A stretch of DNA of 31,048 bases from Clostridia bacterium. Its GTDB lineage: Bacteria; Bacillota; Clostridia; Saccharofermentanales; UBA5734. Below are positions 7,237-14,515 of this stretch, in pieces (position 1 is the stretch's first letter; each line of letters opens with the position of its first letter). The notes beneath the pieces were generated by a model. It was not told the origin of the DNA, made no database searches, and saw only the letters and a program-made list of their open reading frames with translations. The stretch is taken from the NCBI GenBank assembly GCA_017997315.1, contig JAGOFF010000003.1, positions 1 through 31,048 of the forward strand. Reading direction: 5' to 3'. Made by a program: the position numbers and the translations under genes.

Positions 7237-8047
7237 GCCGCAGACCTTCGGACTTGACCGAAATGAACATCCCCGCTTCCTTGGGGACATGCAGACATCC
7301 GTCGGCCGCTTTCCTCGCTTCAAAAAACGCGCGGCTCGCCGGCCGGTCGGCCGCGTTCCATCCTGTCATCGCACCCGCCGAGAACACGTAGTCGAGCCAG
7401 TCGTCGATCTCCGTGATGCACAGGCTGTCTTCGTAATCCACCCGGACGACCTCGGGAAAGCATCGCTCCAGCACCGCCTGTCCGTTCTGCAGGGAAAAGG
7501 ACAGCTCCTGCCGCCCGGGGGGACAGCCGAAGAACACCTGTGCCGCAGCGTCCAGATACCCCATGATCCCGTTCTCCCCGTTGGTGGTGCAGTAGAATGT
7601 CCCGCCGGGAACGAGGGCCCGGCAGACCTCCCGGATCGCCTGTTCCGGATTGTCCAGGTGATACAGCATATGGTTGGCGATGACGATGTCAAACATTCCG
7701 TCGGAGAACGGGATGGCGGTGATGTCGGCCGTCCTGACCCGGATCCGGTCATTCCCTTCAAAGCGGCGCGCGGCTTCCGCGACCATCCCGGCGGACAGAT
7801 CGGTCAGCACCAGGGACGCCCCCGGCGGGAGCCGTTTGGCGCGTGCATCCCAGAACACCGCGCTTCCGCAGCCCAGTTCCAATATTCGGCAACCCGGAAA
7901 GAGACGGTACTGCGTCCAGACCCACTCACCCAAGCCGACCGGATTGGTGCTGTACTTGTCGTGCAGCGAGATCCGCGTCGCAAGGTTGCCGCTGTCGATA
8001 TAATTACCCTCTACGGCTCTCCGGTCCGACATCCTGCTGTAATCCAT
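7229..8047 (-). CDS. Class I SAM-dependent methyltransferase
   Basis: A Methyltransf_11/25-type protein of 272 residues. Motif I is ILELGCGSAVFWD (55-67), with the second-strand acidic residue in LVLTDLS (79-85), motif II in TADITAIPFSDGMFDIVIANHMLYHL (106-131; key DIVIANHMLYHL) and the post-motif ALVPGGTFYCTTN. The substrate is unknown; the fold is that of small-molecule methyltransferases. ATG at 8047 has an AAGGAGG site. The preceding promoter is good. The downstream HAD gene overlaps its stop codon, so they form a two-gene operon. Confidence 0.92.
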   Translation of the reverse strand: MDYSRMSDRRAVEGNYIDSGNLATRISLHDKYSTNPVGLGEWVWTQYRLFPGCRILELGCGSAVFWDARAKRLPPGASLVLTDLSAGMVAEAARRFEGNDRIRVRTADITAIPFSDGMFDIVIANHMLYHLDNPEQAIREVCRALVPGGTFYCTTNGENGIMGYLDAAAQVFFGCPPGRQELSFSLQNGQAVLERCFPEVVRVDYEDSLCITEIDDWLDYVFSAGAMTGWNAADRPASRAFFEARKAADGCLHVPKEAGMFISVKSEGLRHG

Positions 8048-8078
8048 AAAACCTCCTTTTTCCGTCCGGTCTGCCTCG

Positions 8079-8107
8079 ATTATAGGGATTGCCATGGATC
8101 CGGACAA
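8079..8107 (-). promoter_or_regulatory. Promoter of the methyltransferase-HAD operon
   Basis: -35 TTGTCC (8107-8102), 17-bp spacer, perfect -10 TATAAT (8084-8079), about 30 nt upstream of the SD and ATG at 8047. On the other strand a second TATAAT (8138-8143) faces the DUF1349 gene but has no recognisable -35. Confidence 0.7.
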
Positions 8108-8168
8108 TCGGAGAAGGCGGAGACAAGGGAGCAAGGGTATAATCGGGGCAAGAGTCCAAAGGAGGGCG

Positions 8169-8765
8169 ATGAACATGCAGGAACTGCGTCTGCGCGACTG
8201 GGAATGGATCCGTGCACCGAAGCAATATGAGATTCTGGAGAACGGCGTCACATGGATCACCGAGCCGGAGACCGACCTGTGGCAGCGGACCTATTACGGA
8301 TTCCAGGTGGACAACGCCCCGATTCTCAGGATACGGACCGCGGAGAAGTACTTCACCTTTTCCGTCAAGGCTTCGTTCGAACCGGCCGGAGCCTACGATC
8401 AATGCGGCATCGCCGTCTATCTGGACAGCGATAACTGGATGAAGGCCTCGATCGAATACGAGAACGAGCAGTACTCGCGTCTGGGAAGCGTCGTCACAAA
8501 CCACGGGTATTCGGACTGGGCGACGAGGGACATCCCGTCGGATGTCCGGGAACTCCATTACCGGTTGAGCCGCAGGGAGAGCGACTTCCGGATCGAAACT
8601 TCACCGGACGGGATCCACTACGAGCAGATGAGGATTTTCCATCTCCGAGAAGGATCGGGCGATGTCGATTTCGGCGTCTACGCCTGCAGCCCGACCGAGT
8701 CCAGCTTTACCGCCCGGTTCACGAGGATGAAACTGGAAGAGTGCCTGTGGAGCCTGCCCGACTGA
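8169..8765 (+). CDS. DUF1349 family protein (YesU-like)
   Basis: A cytoplasmic beta-sandwich protein of the DUF1349/concanavalin-like family, 198 residues. Family features visible are an N-terminal W-x-W region (RDWEWIRAPKQYE), TDLWQRTYYGFQVDN (about 37-51, matching the family's T-D-F-W-x-x-T-Y-Y-G-F-x-x-D-N), the VKASFEPAGAYDQCGIAVYLDSDNWMKASIEYE stretch (Y-DQ-G and D-NW-K-x-x-I-E) and VVTNHGYSDWA. Relatives are often near sugar catabolism genes, but the role is undefined. AGGAGG precedes two possible ATGs (8169, 8175); spacing favours the second slightly. It converges with the ABC-F gene; the 105-nt gap between them has only a weak GC-rich hairpin (8778-8809). Confidence 0.88.
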   Translation: MNMQELRLRDWEWIRAPKQYEILENGVTWITEPETDLWQRTYYGFQVDNAPILRIRTAEKYFTFSVKASFEPAGAYDQCGIAVYLDSDNWMKASIEYENEQYSRLGSVVTNHGYSDWATRDIPSDVRELHYRLSRRESDFRIETSPDGIHYEQMRIFHLREGSGDVDFGVYACSPTESSFTARFTRMKLEECLWSLPD

Positions 8766-8870
8766 CGGACTCCGGGTCAGGCGGCGAAGTCCGGGAGGGT
8801 GGCCGCCTGGCCCCCTCCCGAATTCCGGCTACACCAACCGCCCGCCCATCCATCGTCCGGCCCTGCGCCC

Positions 8871-10496
8871 TCATACCGGCGCGCCGGCGATCTCCCGGTA
8901 CGCGGCATAGTCCAGGTCCCAATCCTCCAGCGCACCGTTCCCGAGCACAAGGATGCGGTCTGCGATCCGCTCGATGAAGTACCGGTCGTGGGACACGACC
9001 AGCAGCGTCCCCCGAAATCCGAGCAGCATGGCTTCGAGTACCTCCCGCGAGTCGATGTCGAGATGGTTGGTGGGCTCGTCCAGAACCAGGAGGTTGACCT
9101 GGTCCTGACTGAGTGAACACAGCCGGAGCCGGCTTTTCTCACCGCCCGACAACTGCCGGATCTTCTTGAACACGTCGTCCCGGCAGAACAACGCCCGGGC
9201 GAGCGCCGCGCGGGCCTGTACGAGGGAGGTCCCGTGCTCCCGGCAGAAGTATTCCACCAGAGTCTGGTCCTCGTTCTCAAACACCACAGTCTGCGGCAGA
9301 TAACCGATCCGGACCCCGGTGCCGGTACGGACCGTGCCCGCATCCGGCTCCCGTTCGCCCAGAACGATCCGGAGCAGCGTCGACTTGCCCGATCCGTTGG
9401 GGCCCAGCAGGCACGCCCGGTCGCGGAAGTACAGATCGAATCCGACCCCGTCGAGCACCCGCTGATCCCCGAATGACTGGCACAGTCCCTCGATGTGCAG
9501 CACCTCCCGGCCGGACCGGCGGTCGTCCCGGACTTCCAGCCGCATCTTGCGGGATCCGGCGGCCGGCCGCTCCAGCCTCTCCACCTTTTCCAGTTTGTGC
9601 TCCAGCACCTTGGCTGCGCGGTACATCGCCACGCTGTCCCGCATCGCGCCCCAGATCCGATACCGCTCGATCTGCGCCTCCATCCGCTCGATCTTCTTCT
9701 GCTGGTTCTGGTAGGCGTGCATCGCCTGCTCGAACCGGATGTCCTTTTCAACGAGGTAGGCGCTGTAGTTCCCGATGTAGGTTTCGGCGCGGTCGGGCTG
9801 CAGTTCGATGATCCGGGTGACGGTGCGGTCGAGGAAATGCCGGTCGTGCGAAACCGCGACGACCGAACCACGATACGCGGCCAGGAACGACTCGAGCCAC
9901 TCGATCGAGACAATGTCGAGATGGTTGGTCGGCTCGTCGAGCAGCAGGATGTCCGGCTCCTCCAGCAGCAGCCGCGCAAACGCGACCCGGGACTGCTCCC
10001 CGCCGCTCAGCAGGCCGAACGCGGTTCCGCGCAGCGCCGGACCGATACCGAGGCCCTGCATGACCTTTTCGATCCGGGTTTCGGTTTCGTACCCGCCCGC
10101 GGCTTCGAACCGCTCCGTCAGGTTTCCGTACCGGCGCATCGTATCCTCAAGTTCCGCACCGGACAGTACGGTCATGTCGGACTCCAACCGCGAGAGCTGC
10201 CGGCGCATCCGATCGATGTCGGCGAACGCCTCCGCGCAGATTCCGTCGGGTGTCGCCTCGGGCGGGAACGTGAGGGTCTGGTCCAGACAGCCGATCCGCG
10301 CGTCCTTGCGGATCATGATGTTTCCGCCGTCCACGGACTCCCGGCCTGTGAGCATCCGGAGCAGCGTGGTCTTGCCGCAGCCGTTCGGCCCGATCAGACC
10401 GACCCGGTCCCCGGTCATGATTTCAAACGTGACGTTCTTGAAGACGGGGTTGGCCCCGTAAGTTTTATCCAGTTGGCTGACCGCAAGATCGATCAT
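8871..10496 (-). CDS. ABC-F family ATPase (ribosome-associated)
   Basis: A soluble tandem-ABC protein of 541 residues without membrane segments. Domain 1 has Walker A GPNGCGKT (36-43), signature LLSGGEQSR (162-170) and Walker B LLLDEPTNHLD (184-194). Domain 2 has GPNGSGKS (365-372), LSGGEKSR (449-456) and VLDEPTNHLD (471-480). A charged helical linker lies at about 245-325, the part ABC-F proteins insert toward the ribosomal P-site tRNA. Some ABC-Fs confer resistance to peptidyl-transferase antibiotics and others are housekeeping factors; linker length alone does not decide. ATG at 10496 follows GGGAGGAAACC. The long leader with terminator and tiny frames favours an antibiotic-induced gene. 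Confidence 0.93.
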   Translation of the reverse strand: MIDLAVSQLDKTYGANPVFKNVTFEIMTGDRVGLIGPNGCGKTTLLRMLTGRESVDGGNIMIRKDARIGCLDQTLTFPPEATPDGICAEAFADIDRMRRQLSRLESDMTVLSGAELEDTMRRYGNLTERFEAAGGYETETRIEKVMQGLGIGPALRGTAFGLLSGGEQSRVAFARLLLEEPDILLLDEPTNHLDIVSIEWLESFLAAYRGSVVAVSHDRHFLDRTVTRIIELQPDRAETYIGNYSAYLVEKDIRFEQAMHAYQNQQKKIERMEAQIERYRIWGAMRDSVAMYRAAKVLEHKLEKVERLERPAAGSRKMRLEVRDDRRSGREVLHIEGLCQSFGDQRVLDGVGFDLYFRDRACLLGPNGSGKSTLLRIVLGEREPDAGTVRTGTGVRIGYLPQTVVFENEDQTLVEYFCREHGTSLVQARAALARALFCRDDVFKKIRQLSGGEKSRLRLCSLSQDQVNLLVLDEPTNHLDIDSREVLEAMLLGFRGTLLVVSHDRYFIERIADRILVLGNGALEDWDLDYAAYREIAGAPV

Positions 10497-10544
10497 GGTT
10501 TCCTCCCGCACCGTGGGGCATCCGCGTTGTCCGCGACGGTGATC

Positions 10545-10584
10545 CAAACAAAAAGCCCCGAAACCGCTCGCGCGTCTCGAGGCT
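10545..10584 (-). terminator. Intrinsic terminator in the ABC-F leader (probable attenuator)
   Basis: On the minus strand, AGCCTCGAGAC (10584-10574) pairs with GGTTTCGGGGCT (10565-10554) as an 11-bp stem with two G-U pairs, followed by TTTTTGTTT. It sits about 50 nt before the ABC-F start codon. No minus-strand gene lies between it and the promoter at 10806-10834, so it can only act on the ABC-F transcript itself. Confidence 0.75.
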
Positions 10585-10675
10585 GTTCCTGCCGCCGCAG
10601 GGAATCGGGGGGCCGGAGAGGCCGTCCGTCCGGTTCCGGATCGGGAGGGGTGCCGTCAGGCTGAGCGGATGTGTC

Positions 10676-10693
10676 CTATGGCAAAATGGGCAT
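10676..10693 (-). CDS. Candidate 5-residue leader peptide (MPILP)
   Basis: ATG-CCC-ATT-TTG-CCA-TAG preceded by GAGGA with a 5-nt gap. It lies in the ABC-F leader, about 90 nt before the terminator stem. Very short proline-containing leaders control several antibiotic-resistance genes by ribosome stalling. The SD and frame are seen; translation and role are inferred. Confidence 0.4.
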   Translation of the reverse strand: MPILP

Positions 10694-10711
10694 ACGTATC
10701 CTCAAACGGCC

Positions 10712-10765
10712 TCAATCAGCCGTCCGCAGACCCGTGAATGCTGTCCATCTCGTTGCAGGACTCAT
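10712..10765 (-). CDS. Candidate 17-residue leader peptide
   Basis: A 17-codon frame, MSPATRWTAFTGLRTAD, with AAGGGA about 6-7 nt before its ATG and a TGA 18 nt before the second small leader frame. It lies just downstream of the predicted ABC-F transcription start. Its codons have no obvious amino-acid bias, so if functional it would more likely sense a stalled ribosome than a starved amino acid. Confidence 0.35.
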   Translation of the reverse strand: MSPATRWTAFTGLRTAD

Positions 10766-10805
10766 CGCTTTTCCCTTCGGAATGATTCTATTCGTGTTCG
10801 CAGAT

Positions 10806-10834
10806 ATAGTAGTGGAAGCCGCGAGGCTTGTCAA
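10806..10834 (-). promoter_or_regulatory. Promoter of the ABC-F leader transcript
   Basis: Perfect -35 TTGACA (10834-10829), 17-bp spacer, -10 TACTAT (10811-10806). The predicted start near 10799 gives a leader of about 300 nt. The whole gene-free stretch 10497-10941 is accounted for by this leader plus the 5' region of the plus-strand glycosidase gene, where TACAAT (10908-10913) is a weak -10 candidate. Confidence 0.65.
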
Positions 10835-10941
10835 ATGCGGATTTCCGGCAGCAGCGCCATACCTGAGCGGATGATCCGGTGCACCGTGGGTCAGCAGGAG
10901 TGTATGCTACAATAATGTAAAACAACAACGGGAGAATTAAT

Positions 10942-12483
10942 GTGGAATATTTCAAGCAGAACGACGAGCAGACCGTACCCAAAACAGTACCGCTGGTCGC
11001 AGAGAACGTGTTTCTGACCAAAACTCCCGACACCGCGCCCCTGCCGGTCTTCGACGAGATCCGGGACCGGCTTCCCCGACCGGTATGGGACGGACATGAC
11101 GACGTCATCCGATGCTACTGGCGGGCCTGGGAGCTCGCCTTCGGCAATCTGCGGCAACCGGAACCCGGCACGGGATTTGTCTCTAGCTTCATCGACACTG
11201 CCTTCAACGGCTGCGAGTTCATGTGGGACTCTTCCTTTATCCTGATGTTCGGCAAGTATGCCGACAAGATCTTCAAGTTTCAGGCGACGTTGGACAATAT
11301 GTATTCCCACCAGCACCGGGATGGTTTCATCTGCCGCGAGATCGAGGAGGCGACCGGCAGGGACCGCTTCACCCGCCACGACCCCTCGGCGACGGGACCG
11401 GAGGTCATGGCGTGGTGCGAGTGGGAGTACTACCTCAACTTCGGCGACAAAGACCGGCTGTCCCGGGTTTTCCCGCCGTTGATGGCCTACCATCGGTGGA
11501 TGGCGGAACACCACACCTGGCCGGACGGAACCTATTTCTCCTCCGGCTGGGGCTGCGGCATGGACAACATCCCGCGGCAGAAGCCGGGATACCTGCCGGA
11601 ATTCAGCCACGGCCACATGATCTGGGTCGACGCGTGCATGCAGGCGATCAACGACTGCAACATGCTGATCAGAATGGCGGAAGTCCTGGACCGCGGGGAT
11701 TTCGTCCCTGAACTCGCGGCGGAACGCGACCGGCTCGGACAGGTCATCAACGAGAAGCTCTGGGACGCGCGTACCGGTTTCTACTATGACCTCTGGAACG
11801 ACGGAAAGCACAACGGGGTGAGGCATATCGGAGCCTTCTGGGCGCTTATCGCGCAGTGCGCGTCCAACGAGAACGCCGGCCGGATGATCGCGTATCTGGA
11901 GGACGAGAAGGAGTTCAAGACCCCGCATCGGGTACCGGCCCTGTCCATAAGCCACGCACAATACTCGCCCACCGGCGCATATTGGCGCGGCGGGGTATGG
12001 GCTCCCACCAACTACATGGTGCTCAAGGGGCTGGACAAATACGGCAGGTTCGATCTGTCGCACGAGATCGGGGTGGAACACCTGCAGGCGGTTGTCGACG
12101 TATTCATGAAACACGGCACGGTATATGAAAACTACGCGCCAGAGTTCATCGACCGGGGCGGACCGTCCCGGGGATATCCCTCGCGGCCGGATTTTGTCGG
12201 TTGGACGGGATTGCCCCCCATATCGGTTCTGTTCGAATACGTGTTCGGGATCAAGCCCGACGCTGCAAACAAGAAGATCGTGTGGTACGTCAACCTGCTC
12301 CAGAAGCACGGTGTCGAGAAGTATCCGTTCGGTACGGACGGAGAATTGACACTGCTCTGCCAGCCGAGAGCCGATGCCAACGAACCGCCGCAGATCCTCC
12401 TGGAATCCAATGTGCCGGTCGAGCTGGAGCTGGTGTGGGGCGATCCGTCCAACAAGCAGACCATGACCCTCCTGCACAAGTAG
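10942..12483 (+). CDS. GH37/GH63-like (clan GH-G) glycoside hydrolase
   Basis: A cytoplasmic (alpha/alpha)6-barrel glycosidase resembling trehalase/mannosylglycerate-hydrolase-type enzymes, 513 residues without a signal peptide. FMWDSSFILMF (93-103) matches the family W-D-x-x-F motif. SSGWGCGMDNIPR (200-212) places a candidate catalytic acid at Asp208. TGAYWRGGVWAPTNYM (344-359) is the conserved R-G-x-x-W-x-P-x-N-Y. VYENYAPE (394-401) places a candidate base at Glu396. The bond cleaved is not certain. The start is GTG at 10942 with GGGAG 7 nt upstream; an ATG at 10940 is out of frame and closes quickly. It is followed by the lipoprotein pair after 82 nt. Confidence 0.86.
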   Translation: MEYFKQNDEQTVPKTVPLVAENVFLTKTPDTAPLPVFDEIRDRLPRPVWDGHDDVIRCYWRAWELAFGNLRQPEPGTGFVSSFIDTAFNGCEFMWDSSFILMFGKYADKIFKFQATLDNMYSHQHRDGFICREIEEATGRDRFTRHDPSATGPEVMAWCEWEYYLNFGDKDRLSRVFPPLMAYHRWMAEHHTWPDGTYFSSGWGCGMDNIPRQKPGYLPEFSHGHMIWVDACMQAINDCNMLIRMAEVLDRGDFVPELAAERDRLGQVINEKLWDARTGFYYDLWNDGKHNGVRHIGAFWALIAQCASNENAGRMIAYLEDEKEFKTPHRVPALSISHAQYSPTGAYWRGGVWAPTNYMVLKGLDKYGRFDLSHEIGVEHLQAVVDVFMKHGTVYENYAPEFIDRGGPSRGYPSRPDFVGWTGLPPISVLFEYVFGIKPDAANKKIVWYVNLLQKHGVEKYPFGTDGELTLLCQPRADANEPPQILLESNVPVELELVWGDPSNKQTMTLLHK

Positions 12484-12565
12484 GACCAACCGTTCCTGCG
12501 GATTGTCAGATACGGACTCCCGACACGTCCTGTGCAAAGAGGACATCGGAAGGAGGAAGGGCAGC

Positions 12566-13423
12566 ATGAGAAGAACGTCCCCGCTGTTTCTTGCCGTGAG
12601 TCTGCTGATGGTCCTGATGGGTTGCATTCTGGTTCCTGCCGCTTGCGTTTCGGATAAAACGGAAACGCCGTACGCATTCGACTATGAGCGGCTGTGGACG
12701 TTCGATCCGGGCCAGCCTGGCTTGGCCCGGAACGGCGCAAGCCAACAGATCACTTGGAAAAAAGGGGGCGTGAATCTCTCCTGGATCAAAACACCGCAGG
12801 AGTTCGTGGTAGACGGCAGTCTCAACTTTGAAAAGCGTGAGAAGAGGGGGGTTACGTACTATTTCGATGAAAAGGAAGTCGCCGGGGACGGACGCGATGC
12901 CGACGGTAAATGGTTCTCCATCATGAACTTCACCCGGACAATCCTTTTCGAACAGGACGGTTACGGTTACCGCCTGTCCGCCGACGCATCCCGAAAACGC
13001 GCTTCCCTGAGAAAGGTTTCGATCGGCACCGCGCTGGATCTTGCCGAACATCCGGGGATGGTGGTGCGCGGCTTCGATAAATCGATGGATGGATGGCACA
13101 CAACCTTCCGGAACGGCGACATAAACCTGAGCATCACGATCAACCCGCCGCCATACGACCAGCAGATATTCGACCAGTATCTTGCGCAGAGCGGCTTGGG
13201 ACCGATGACGGCGGAAGACGGCCTCCAGTATATTTCTTCCCGTCGGGATCGATCCGCCGAATATCACATGAACGTTGATCTCTTCGTAAGAACAGAGATC
13301 GGCATGGTGTCGGTCCAAGGCTGGACACACTCCCCCATGCACTACAACGTGCCGGCCGATTCATTTGATTTCATCACTCTCGATCTGGCGCGGGCGGTCA
13401 CGGCCTGGATCCGGGACGGCTGA
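12566..13423 (+). CDS. Lipoprotein of unknown function, paralogue 1
   Basis: A 285-residue secreted lipoprotein with signal peptide 1-19 and lipobox LMGC, Cys20 being the lipid-attachment site. The mature part begins with a short variable segment, then the conserved YAFDYERLWTFDPGQPG (about 36-52). It has beta-rich stretches, a PPPYDQQ motif (194-200) and ends ITLDLARAVTAWIRDG. No domain family is recognised. AGGAGG lies 9 nt before the ATG; the frame continues upstream to 12503 but the signal peptide fixes the start. The downstream neighbour is its paralogue, same length and gapless, identical at 183 of 285 positions by my count (about 64%). It lies 82 nt after the glycosidase and may be co-transcribed with it. 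Confidence 0.85.
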   Translation: MRRTSPLFLAVSLLMVLMGCILVPAACVSDKTETPYAFDYERLWTFDPGQPGLARNGASQQITWKKGGVNLSWIKTPQEFVVDGSLNFEKREKRGVTYYFDEKEVAGDGRDADGKWFSIMNFTRTILFEQDGYGYRLSADASRKRASLRKVSIGTALDLAEHPGMVVRGFDKSMDGWHTTFRNGDINLSITINPPPYDQQIFDQYLAQSGLGPMTAEDGLQYISSRRDRSAEYHMNVDLFVRTEIGMVSVQGWTHSPMHYNVPADSFDFITLDLARAVTAWIRDG

Positions 13424-13424
13424 G

Positions 13425-13525
13425 TCAACGCGTGGACTGCGCTTCGGCCAGCCGTTGGCCGCAGTAGATCTCCCGGAGTTTCGGCTTCTCAATCTTGCCG
13501 GTCGGATTGCACGGTACCGGCGCGA
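13425..13525 (-). pseudogene. Duplicated 3' tail of the acyl-CoA ligase gene
   Basis: The minus strand between the two lipoprotein genes still reads in frame as 32 codons plus TGA, from APVPCNPTGKIEKP to AEAQSTR. It matches the end of the intact ligase (14415-16049) at 29 of 32 residues, including the A10-motif Lys. Only 10 of about 102 bases differ. It has no start or promoter of its own, so it is a by-product of the tandem duplication. Confidence 0.88.
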
Positions 13526-13533
13526 GAAGGAGG

Positions 13534-14515
13534 CATCGGAAGGAGGAAGGGCAGCATGAAAAGAGCAATCACGTTGCTTCTTGCCGCGATTCTGCTGATG
13601 GTCCTGATGGGCTGCAACCGGATTCCCGGCACATCCATTCCGGTTGAAACGGAGGTGCCGTACGCGTTCGACTATGAGCGGCTGTGGACGTTCGATCCGG
13701 GCCAGCCTGGTTTTGCCCGGACCGGCGCGGGACATCAGATCACCTGGAACAATGAAGACGTGAATCTCGCTTGGGGCAAAACCCCTCGGGAATTCGTGGT
13801 AGGCGGCAATAATAACTTCGAGAAGCGGGTGGAGAAGGGAGTTACGTACTATTTCAAGGAAAGTGAAATAACCTGGGATGGAACCGATGCCAACCAGAAA
13901 TGGATCTCCGGTATGAACTTCACCCGATCTATTCATTTTGAACAGGACGATTACCGTTACGGACTGTCCGCCAGCGCATCACGGCAAAATGCATCCCTGG
14001 AGGCTGTTTCGATCGAAACCGCGCTGGAGCTTACCGTGCATCCGGGGCTATTGGTGCCCGGCTACGGAAAAACGACGGAAGGATGGAGCACATCCTTCCA
14101 GAACAGCAACATAAGCCTGAGCATCACGATCAGCCCCCCGCCGTTCGACCAGCAGGAGTTCGACCGGTATCTTGCAGAGGACGGTTCGGTATCAATGACG
14201 GCGGAGGACGGCCTCCAGTACATTTCTTCCGGCCGGGAACGCTCCGCCGAAGATCCCATGATCGTTTGTCTCTTCGCAAGAACAGAGATCGGCACGGTGT
14301 CGGTCCGAGGCGGGGTCCCCTACCTCGAGCGCAACAACGTGCCGGCCGATTCACTGGATTTCATCACTCTCGATCTGGTCCGGGCGGTCACGGCCTGGAT
14401 CCGGGGCGGCTGAGTCAGCGCGTAGTCTGCGCCTCGACCAGCCGCTGTCCGCAGTAGATCTCCCGGAGTTTCGGCTTCTCGATCTTGCCGGTCGGATTGC
14501 GCGGCACCGGCGCGA
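13534..14515 (+). repeat. Tandem duplication, copy 2 (lipoprotein + ligase 3' end)
   Basis: Second unit, offset exactly 990 bp from copy 1 at the SD, start codon, stop codon and ligase stop. Its right end (14416-14515) lies inside the intact ligase gene, so this arrangement is the ancestral one and copy 1 is the inserted one, or a third state has been lost. Confidence 0.85.
13556..14413 (+). CDS. Lipoprotein of unknown function, paralogue 2
   Basis: A 285-residue lipoprotein with the same plan as the preceding gene: signal peptide, lipobox LMGC with Cys20, then YAFDYERLWTFDPGQPG, PPPFDQQ and the VTAWIRGG end. The most divergent parts relative to paralogue 1 are residues 21-31 just after the lipid anchor, 101-107, and 252-260 (GGVPYLERN against GWTHSPMHY). 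The core strands are nearly unchanged. SD AGGAGG is 9 nt upstream. It is convergent with the ligase gene, with one base between the two stop codons and no terminator, so the two transcripts must overlap. Confidence 0.85.
   Translation: MKRAITLLLAAILLMVLMGCNRIPGTSIPVETEVPYAFDYERLWTFDPGQPGFARTGAGHQITWNNEDVNLAWGKTPREFVVGGNNNFEKRVEKGVTYYFKESEITWDGTDANQKWISGMNFTRSIHFEQDDYRYGLSASASRQNASLEAVSIETALELTVHPGLLVPGYGKTTEGWSTSFQNSNISLSITISPPPFDQQEFDRYLAEDGSVSMTAEDGLQYISSGRERSAEDPMIVCLFARTEIGTVSVRGGVPYLERNNVPADSLDFITLDLVRAVTAWIRGG

Larger units (their letters stand above)
12544..13525 (+). repeat. Tandem duplication, copy 1 (lipoprotein + ligase tail)
   Basis: First unit of a direct duplication with a constant offset of 990 bp. 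It starts with a 26-nt stretch around the SD identical to 13534-13559, covers the lipoprotein gene, and ends with about 100 nt that match the 3' end of the convergent ligase gene. Similarity stops at 13525. Confidence 0.88.

Noticed and set aside
8778..8820. Hairpins between the convergent DUF1349 and ABC-F genes
   Set aside because: Two alternative GC-rich stems (8-bp and 7-bp) can form but neither has a T-run; too weak to call a terminator.
10671..10874. A 67-codon plus-strand frame
   Set aside because: It lies opposite the ABC-F promoter and leader, has no SD, and its hydrophobic stretch is not convincing as a gene.
10891..12627. A 578-codon minus-strand frame opposite the glycosidase
   Set aside because: The plus strand encodes conserved GH-G motifs; the antisense frame has no SD or recognisable motif.
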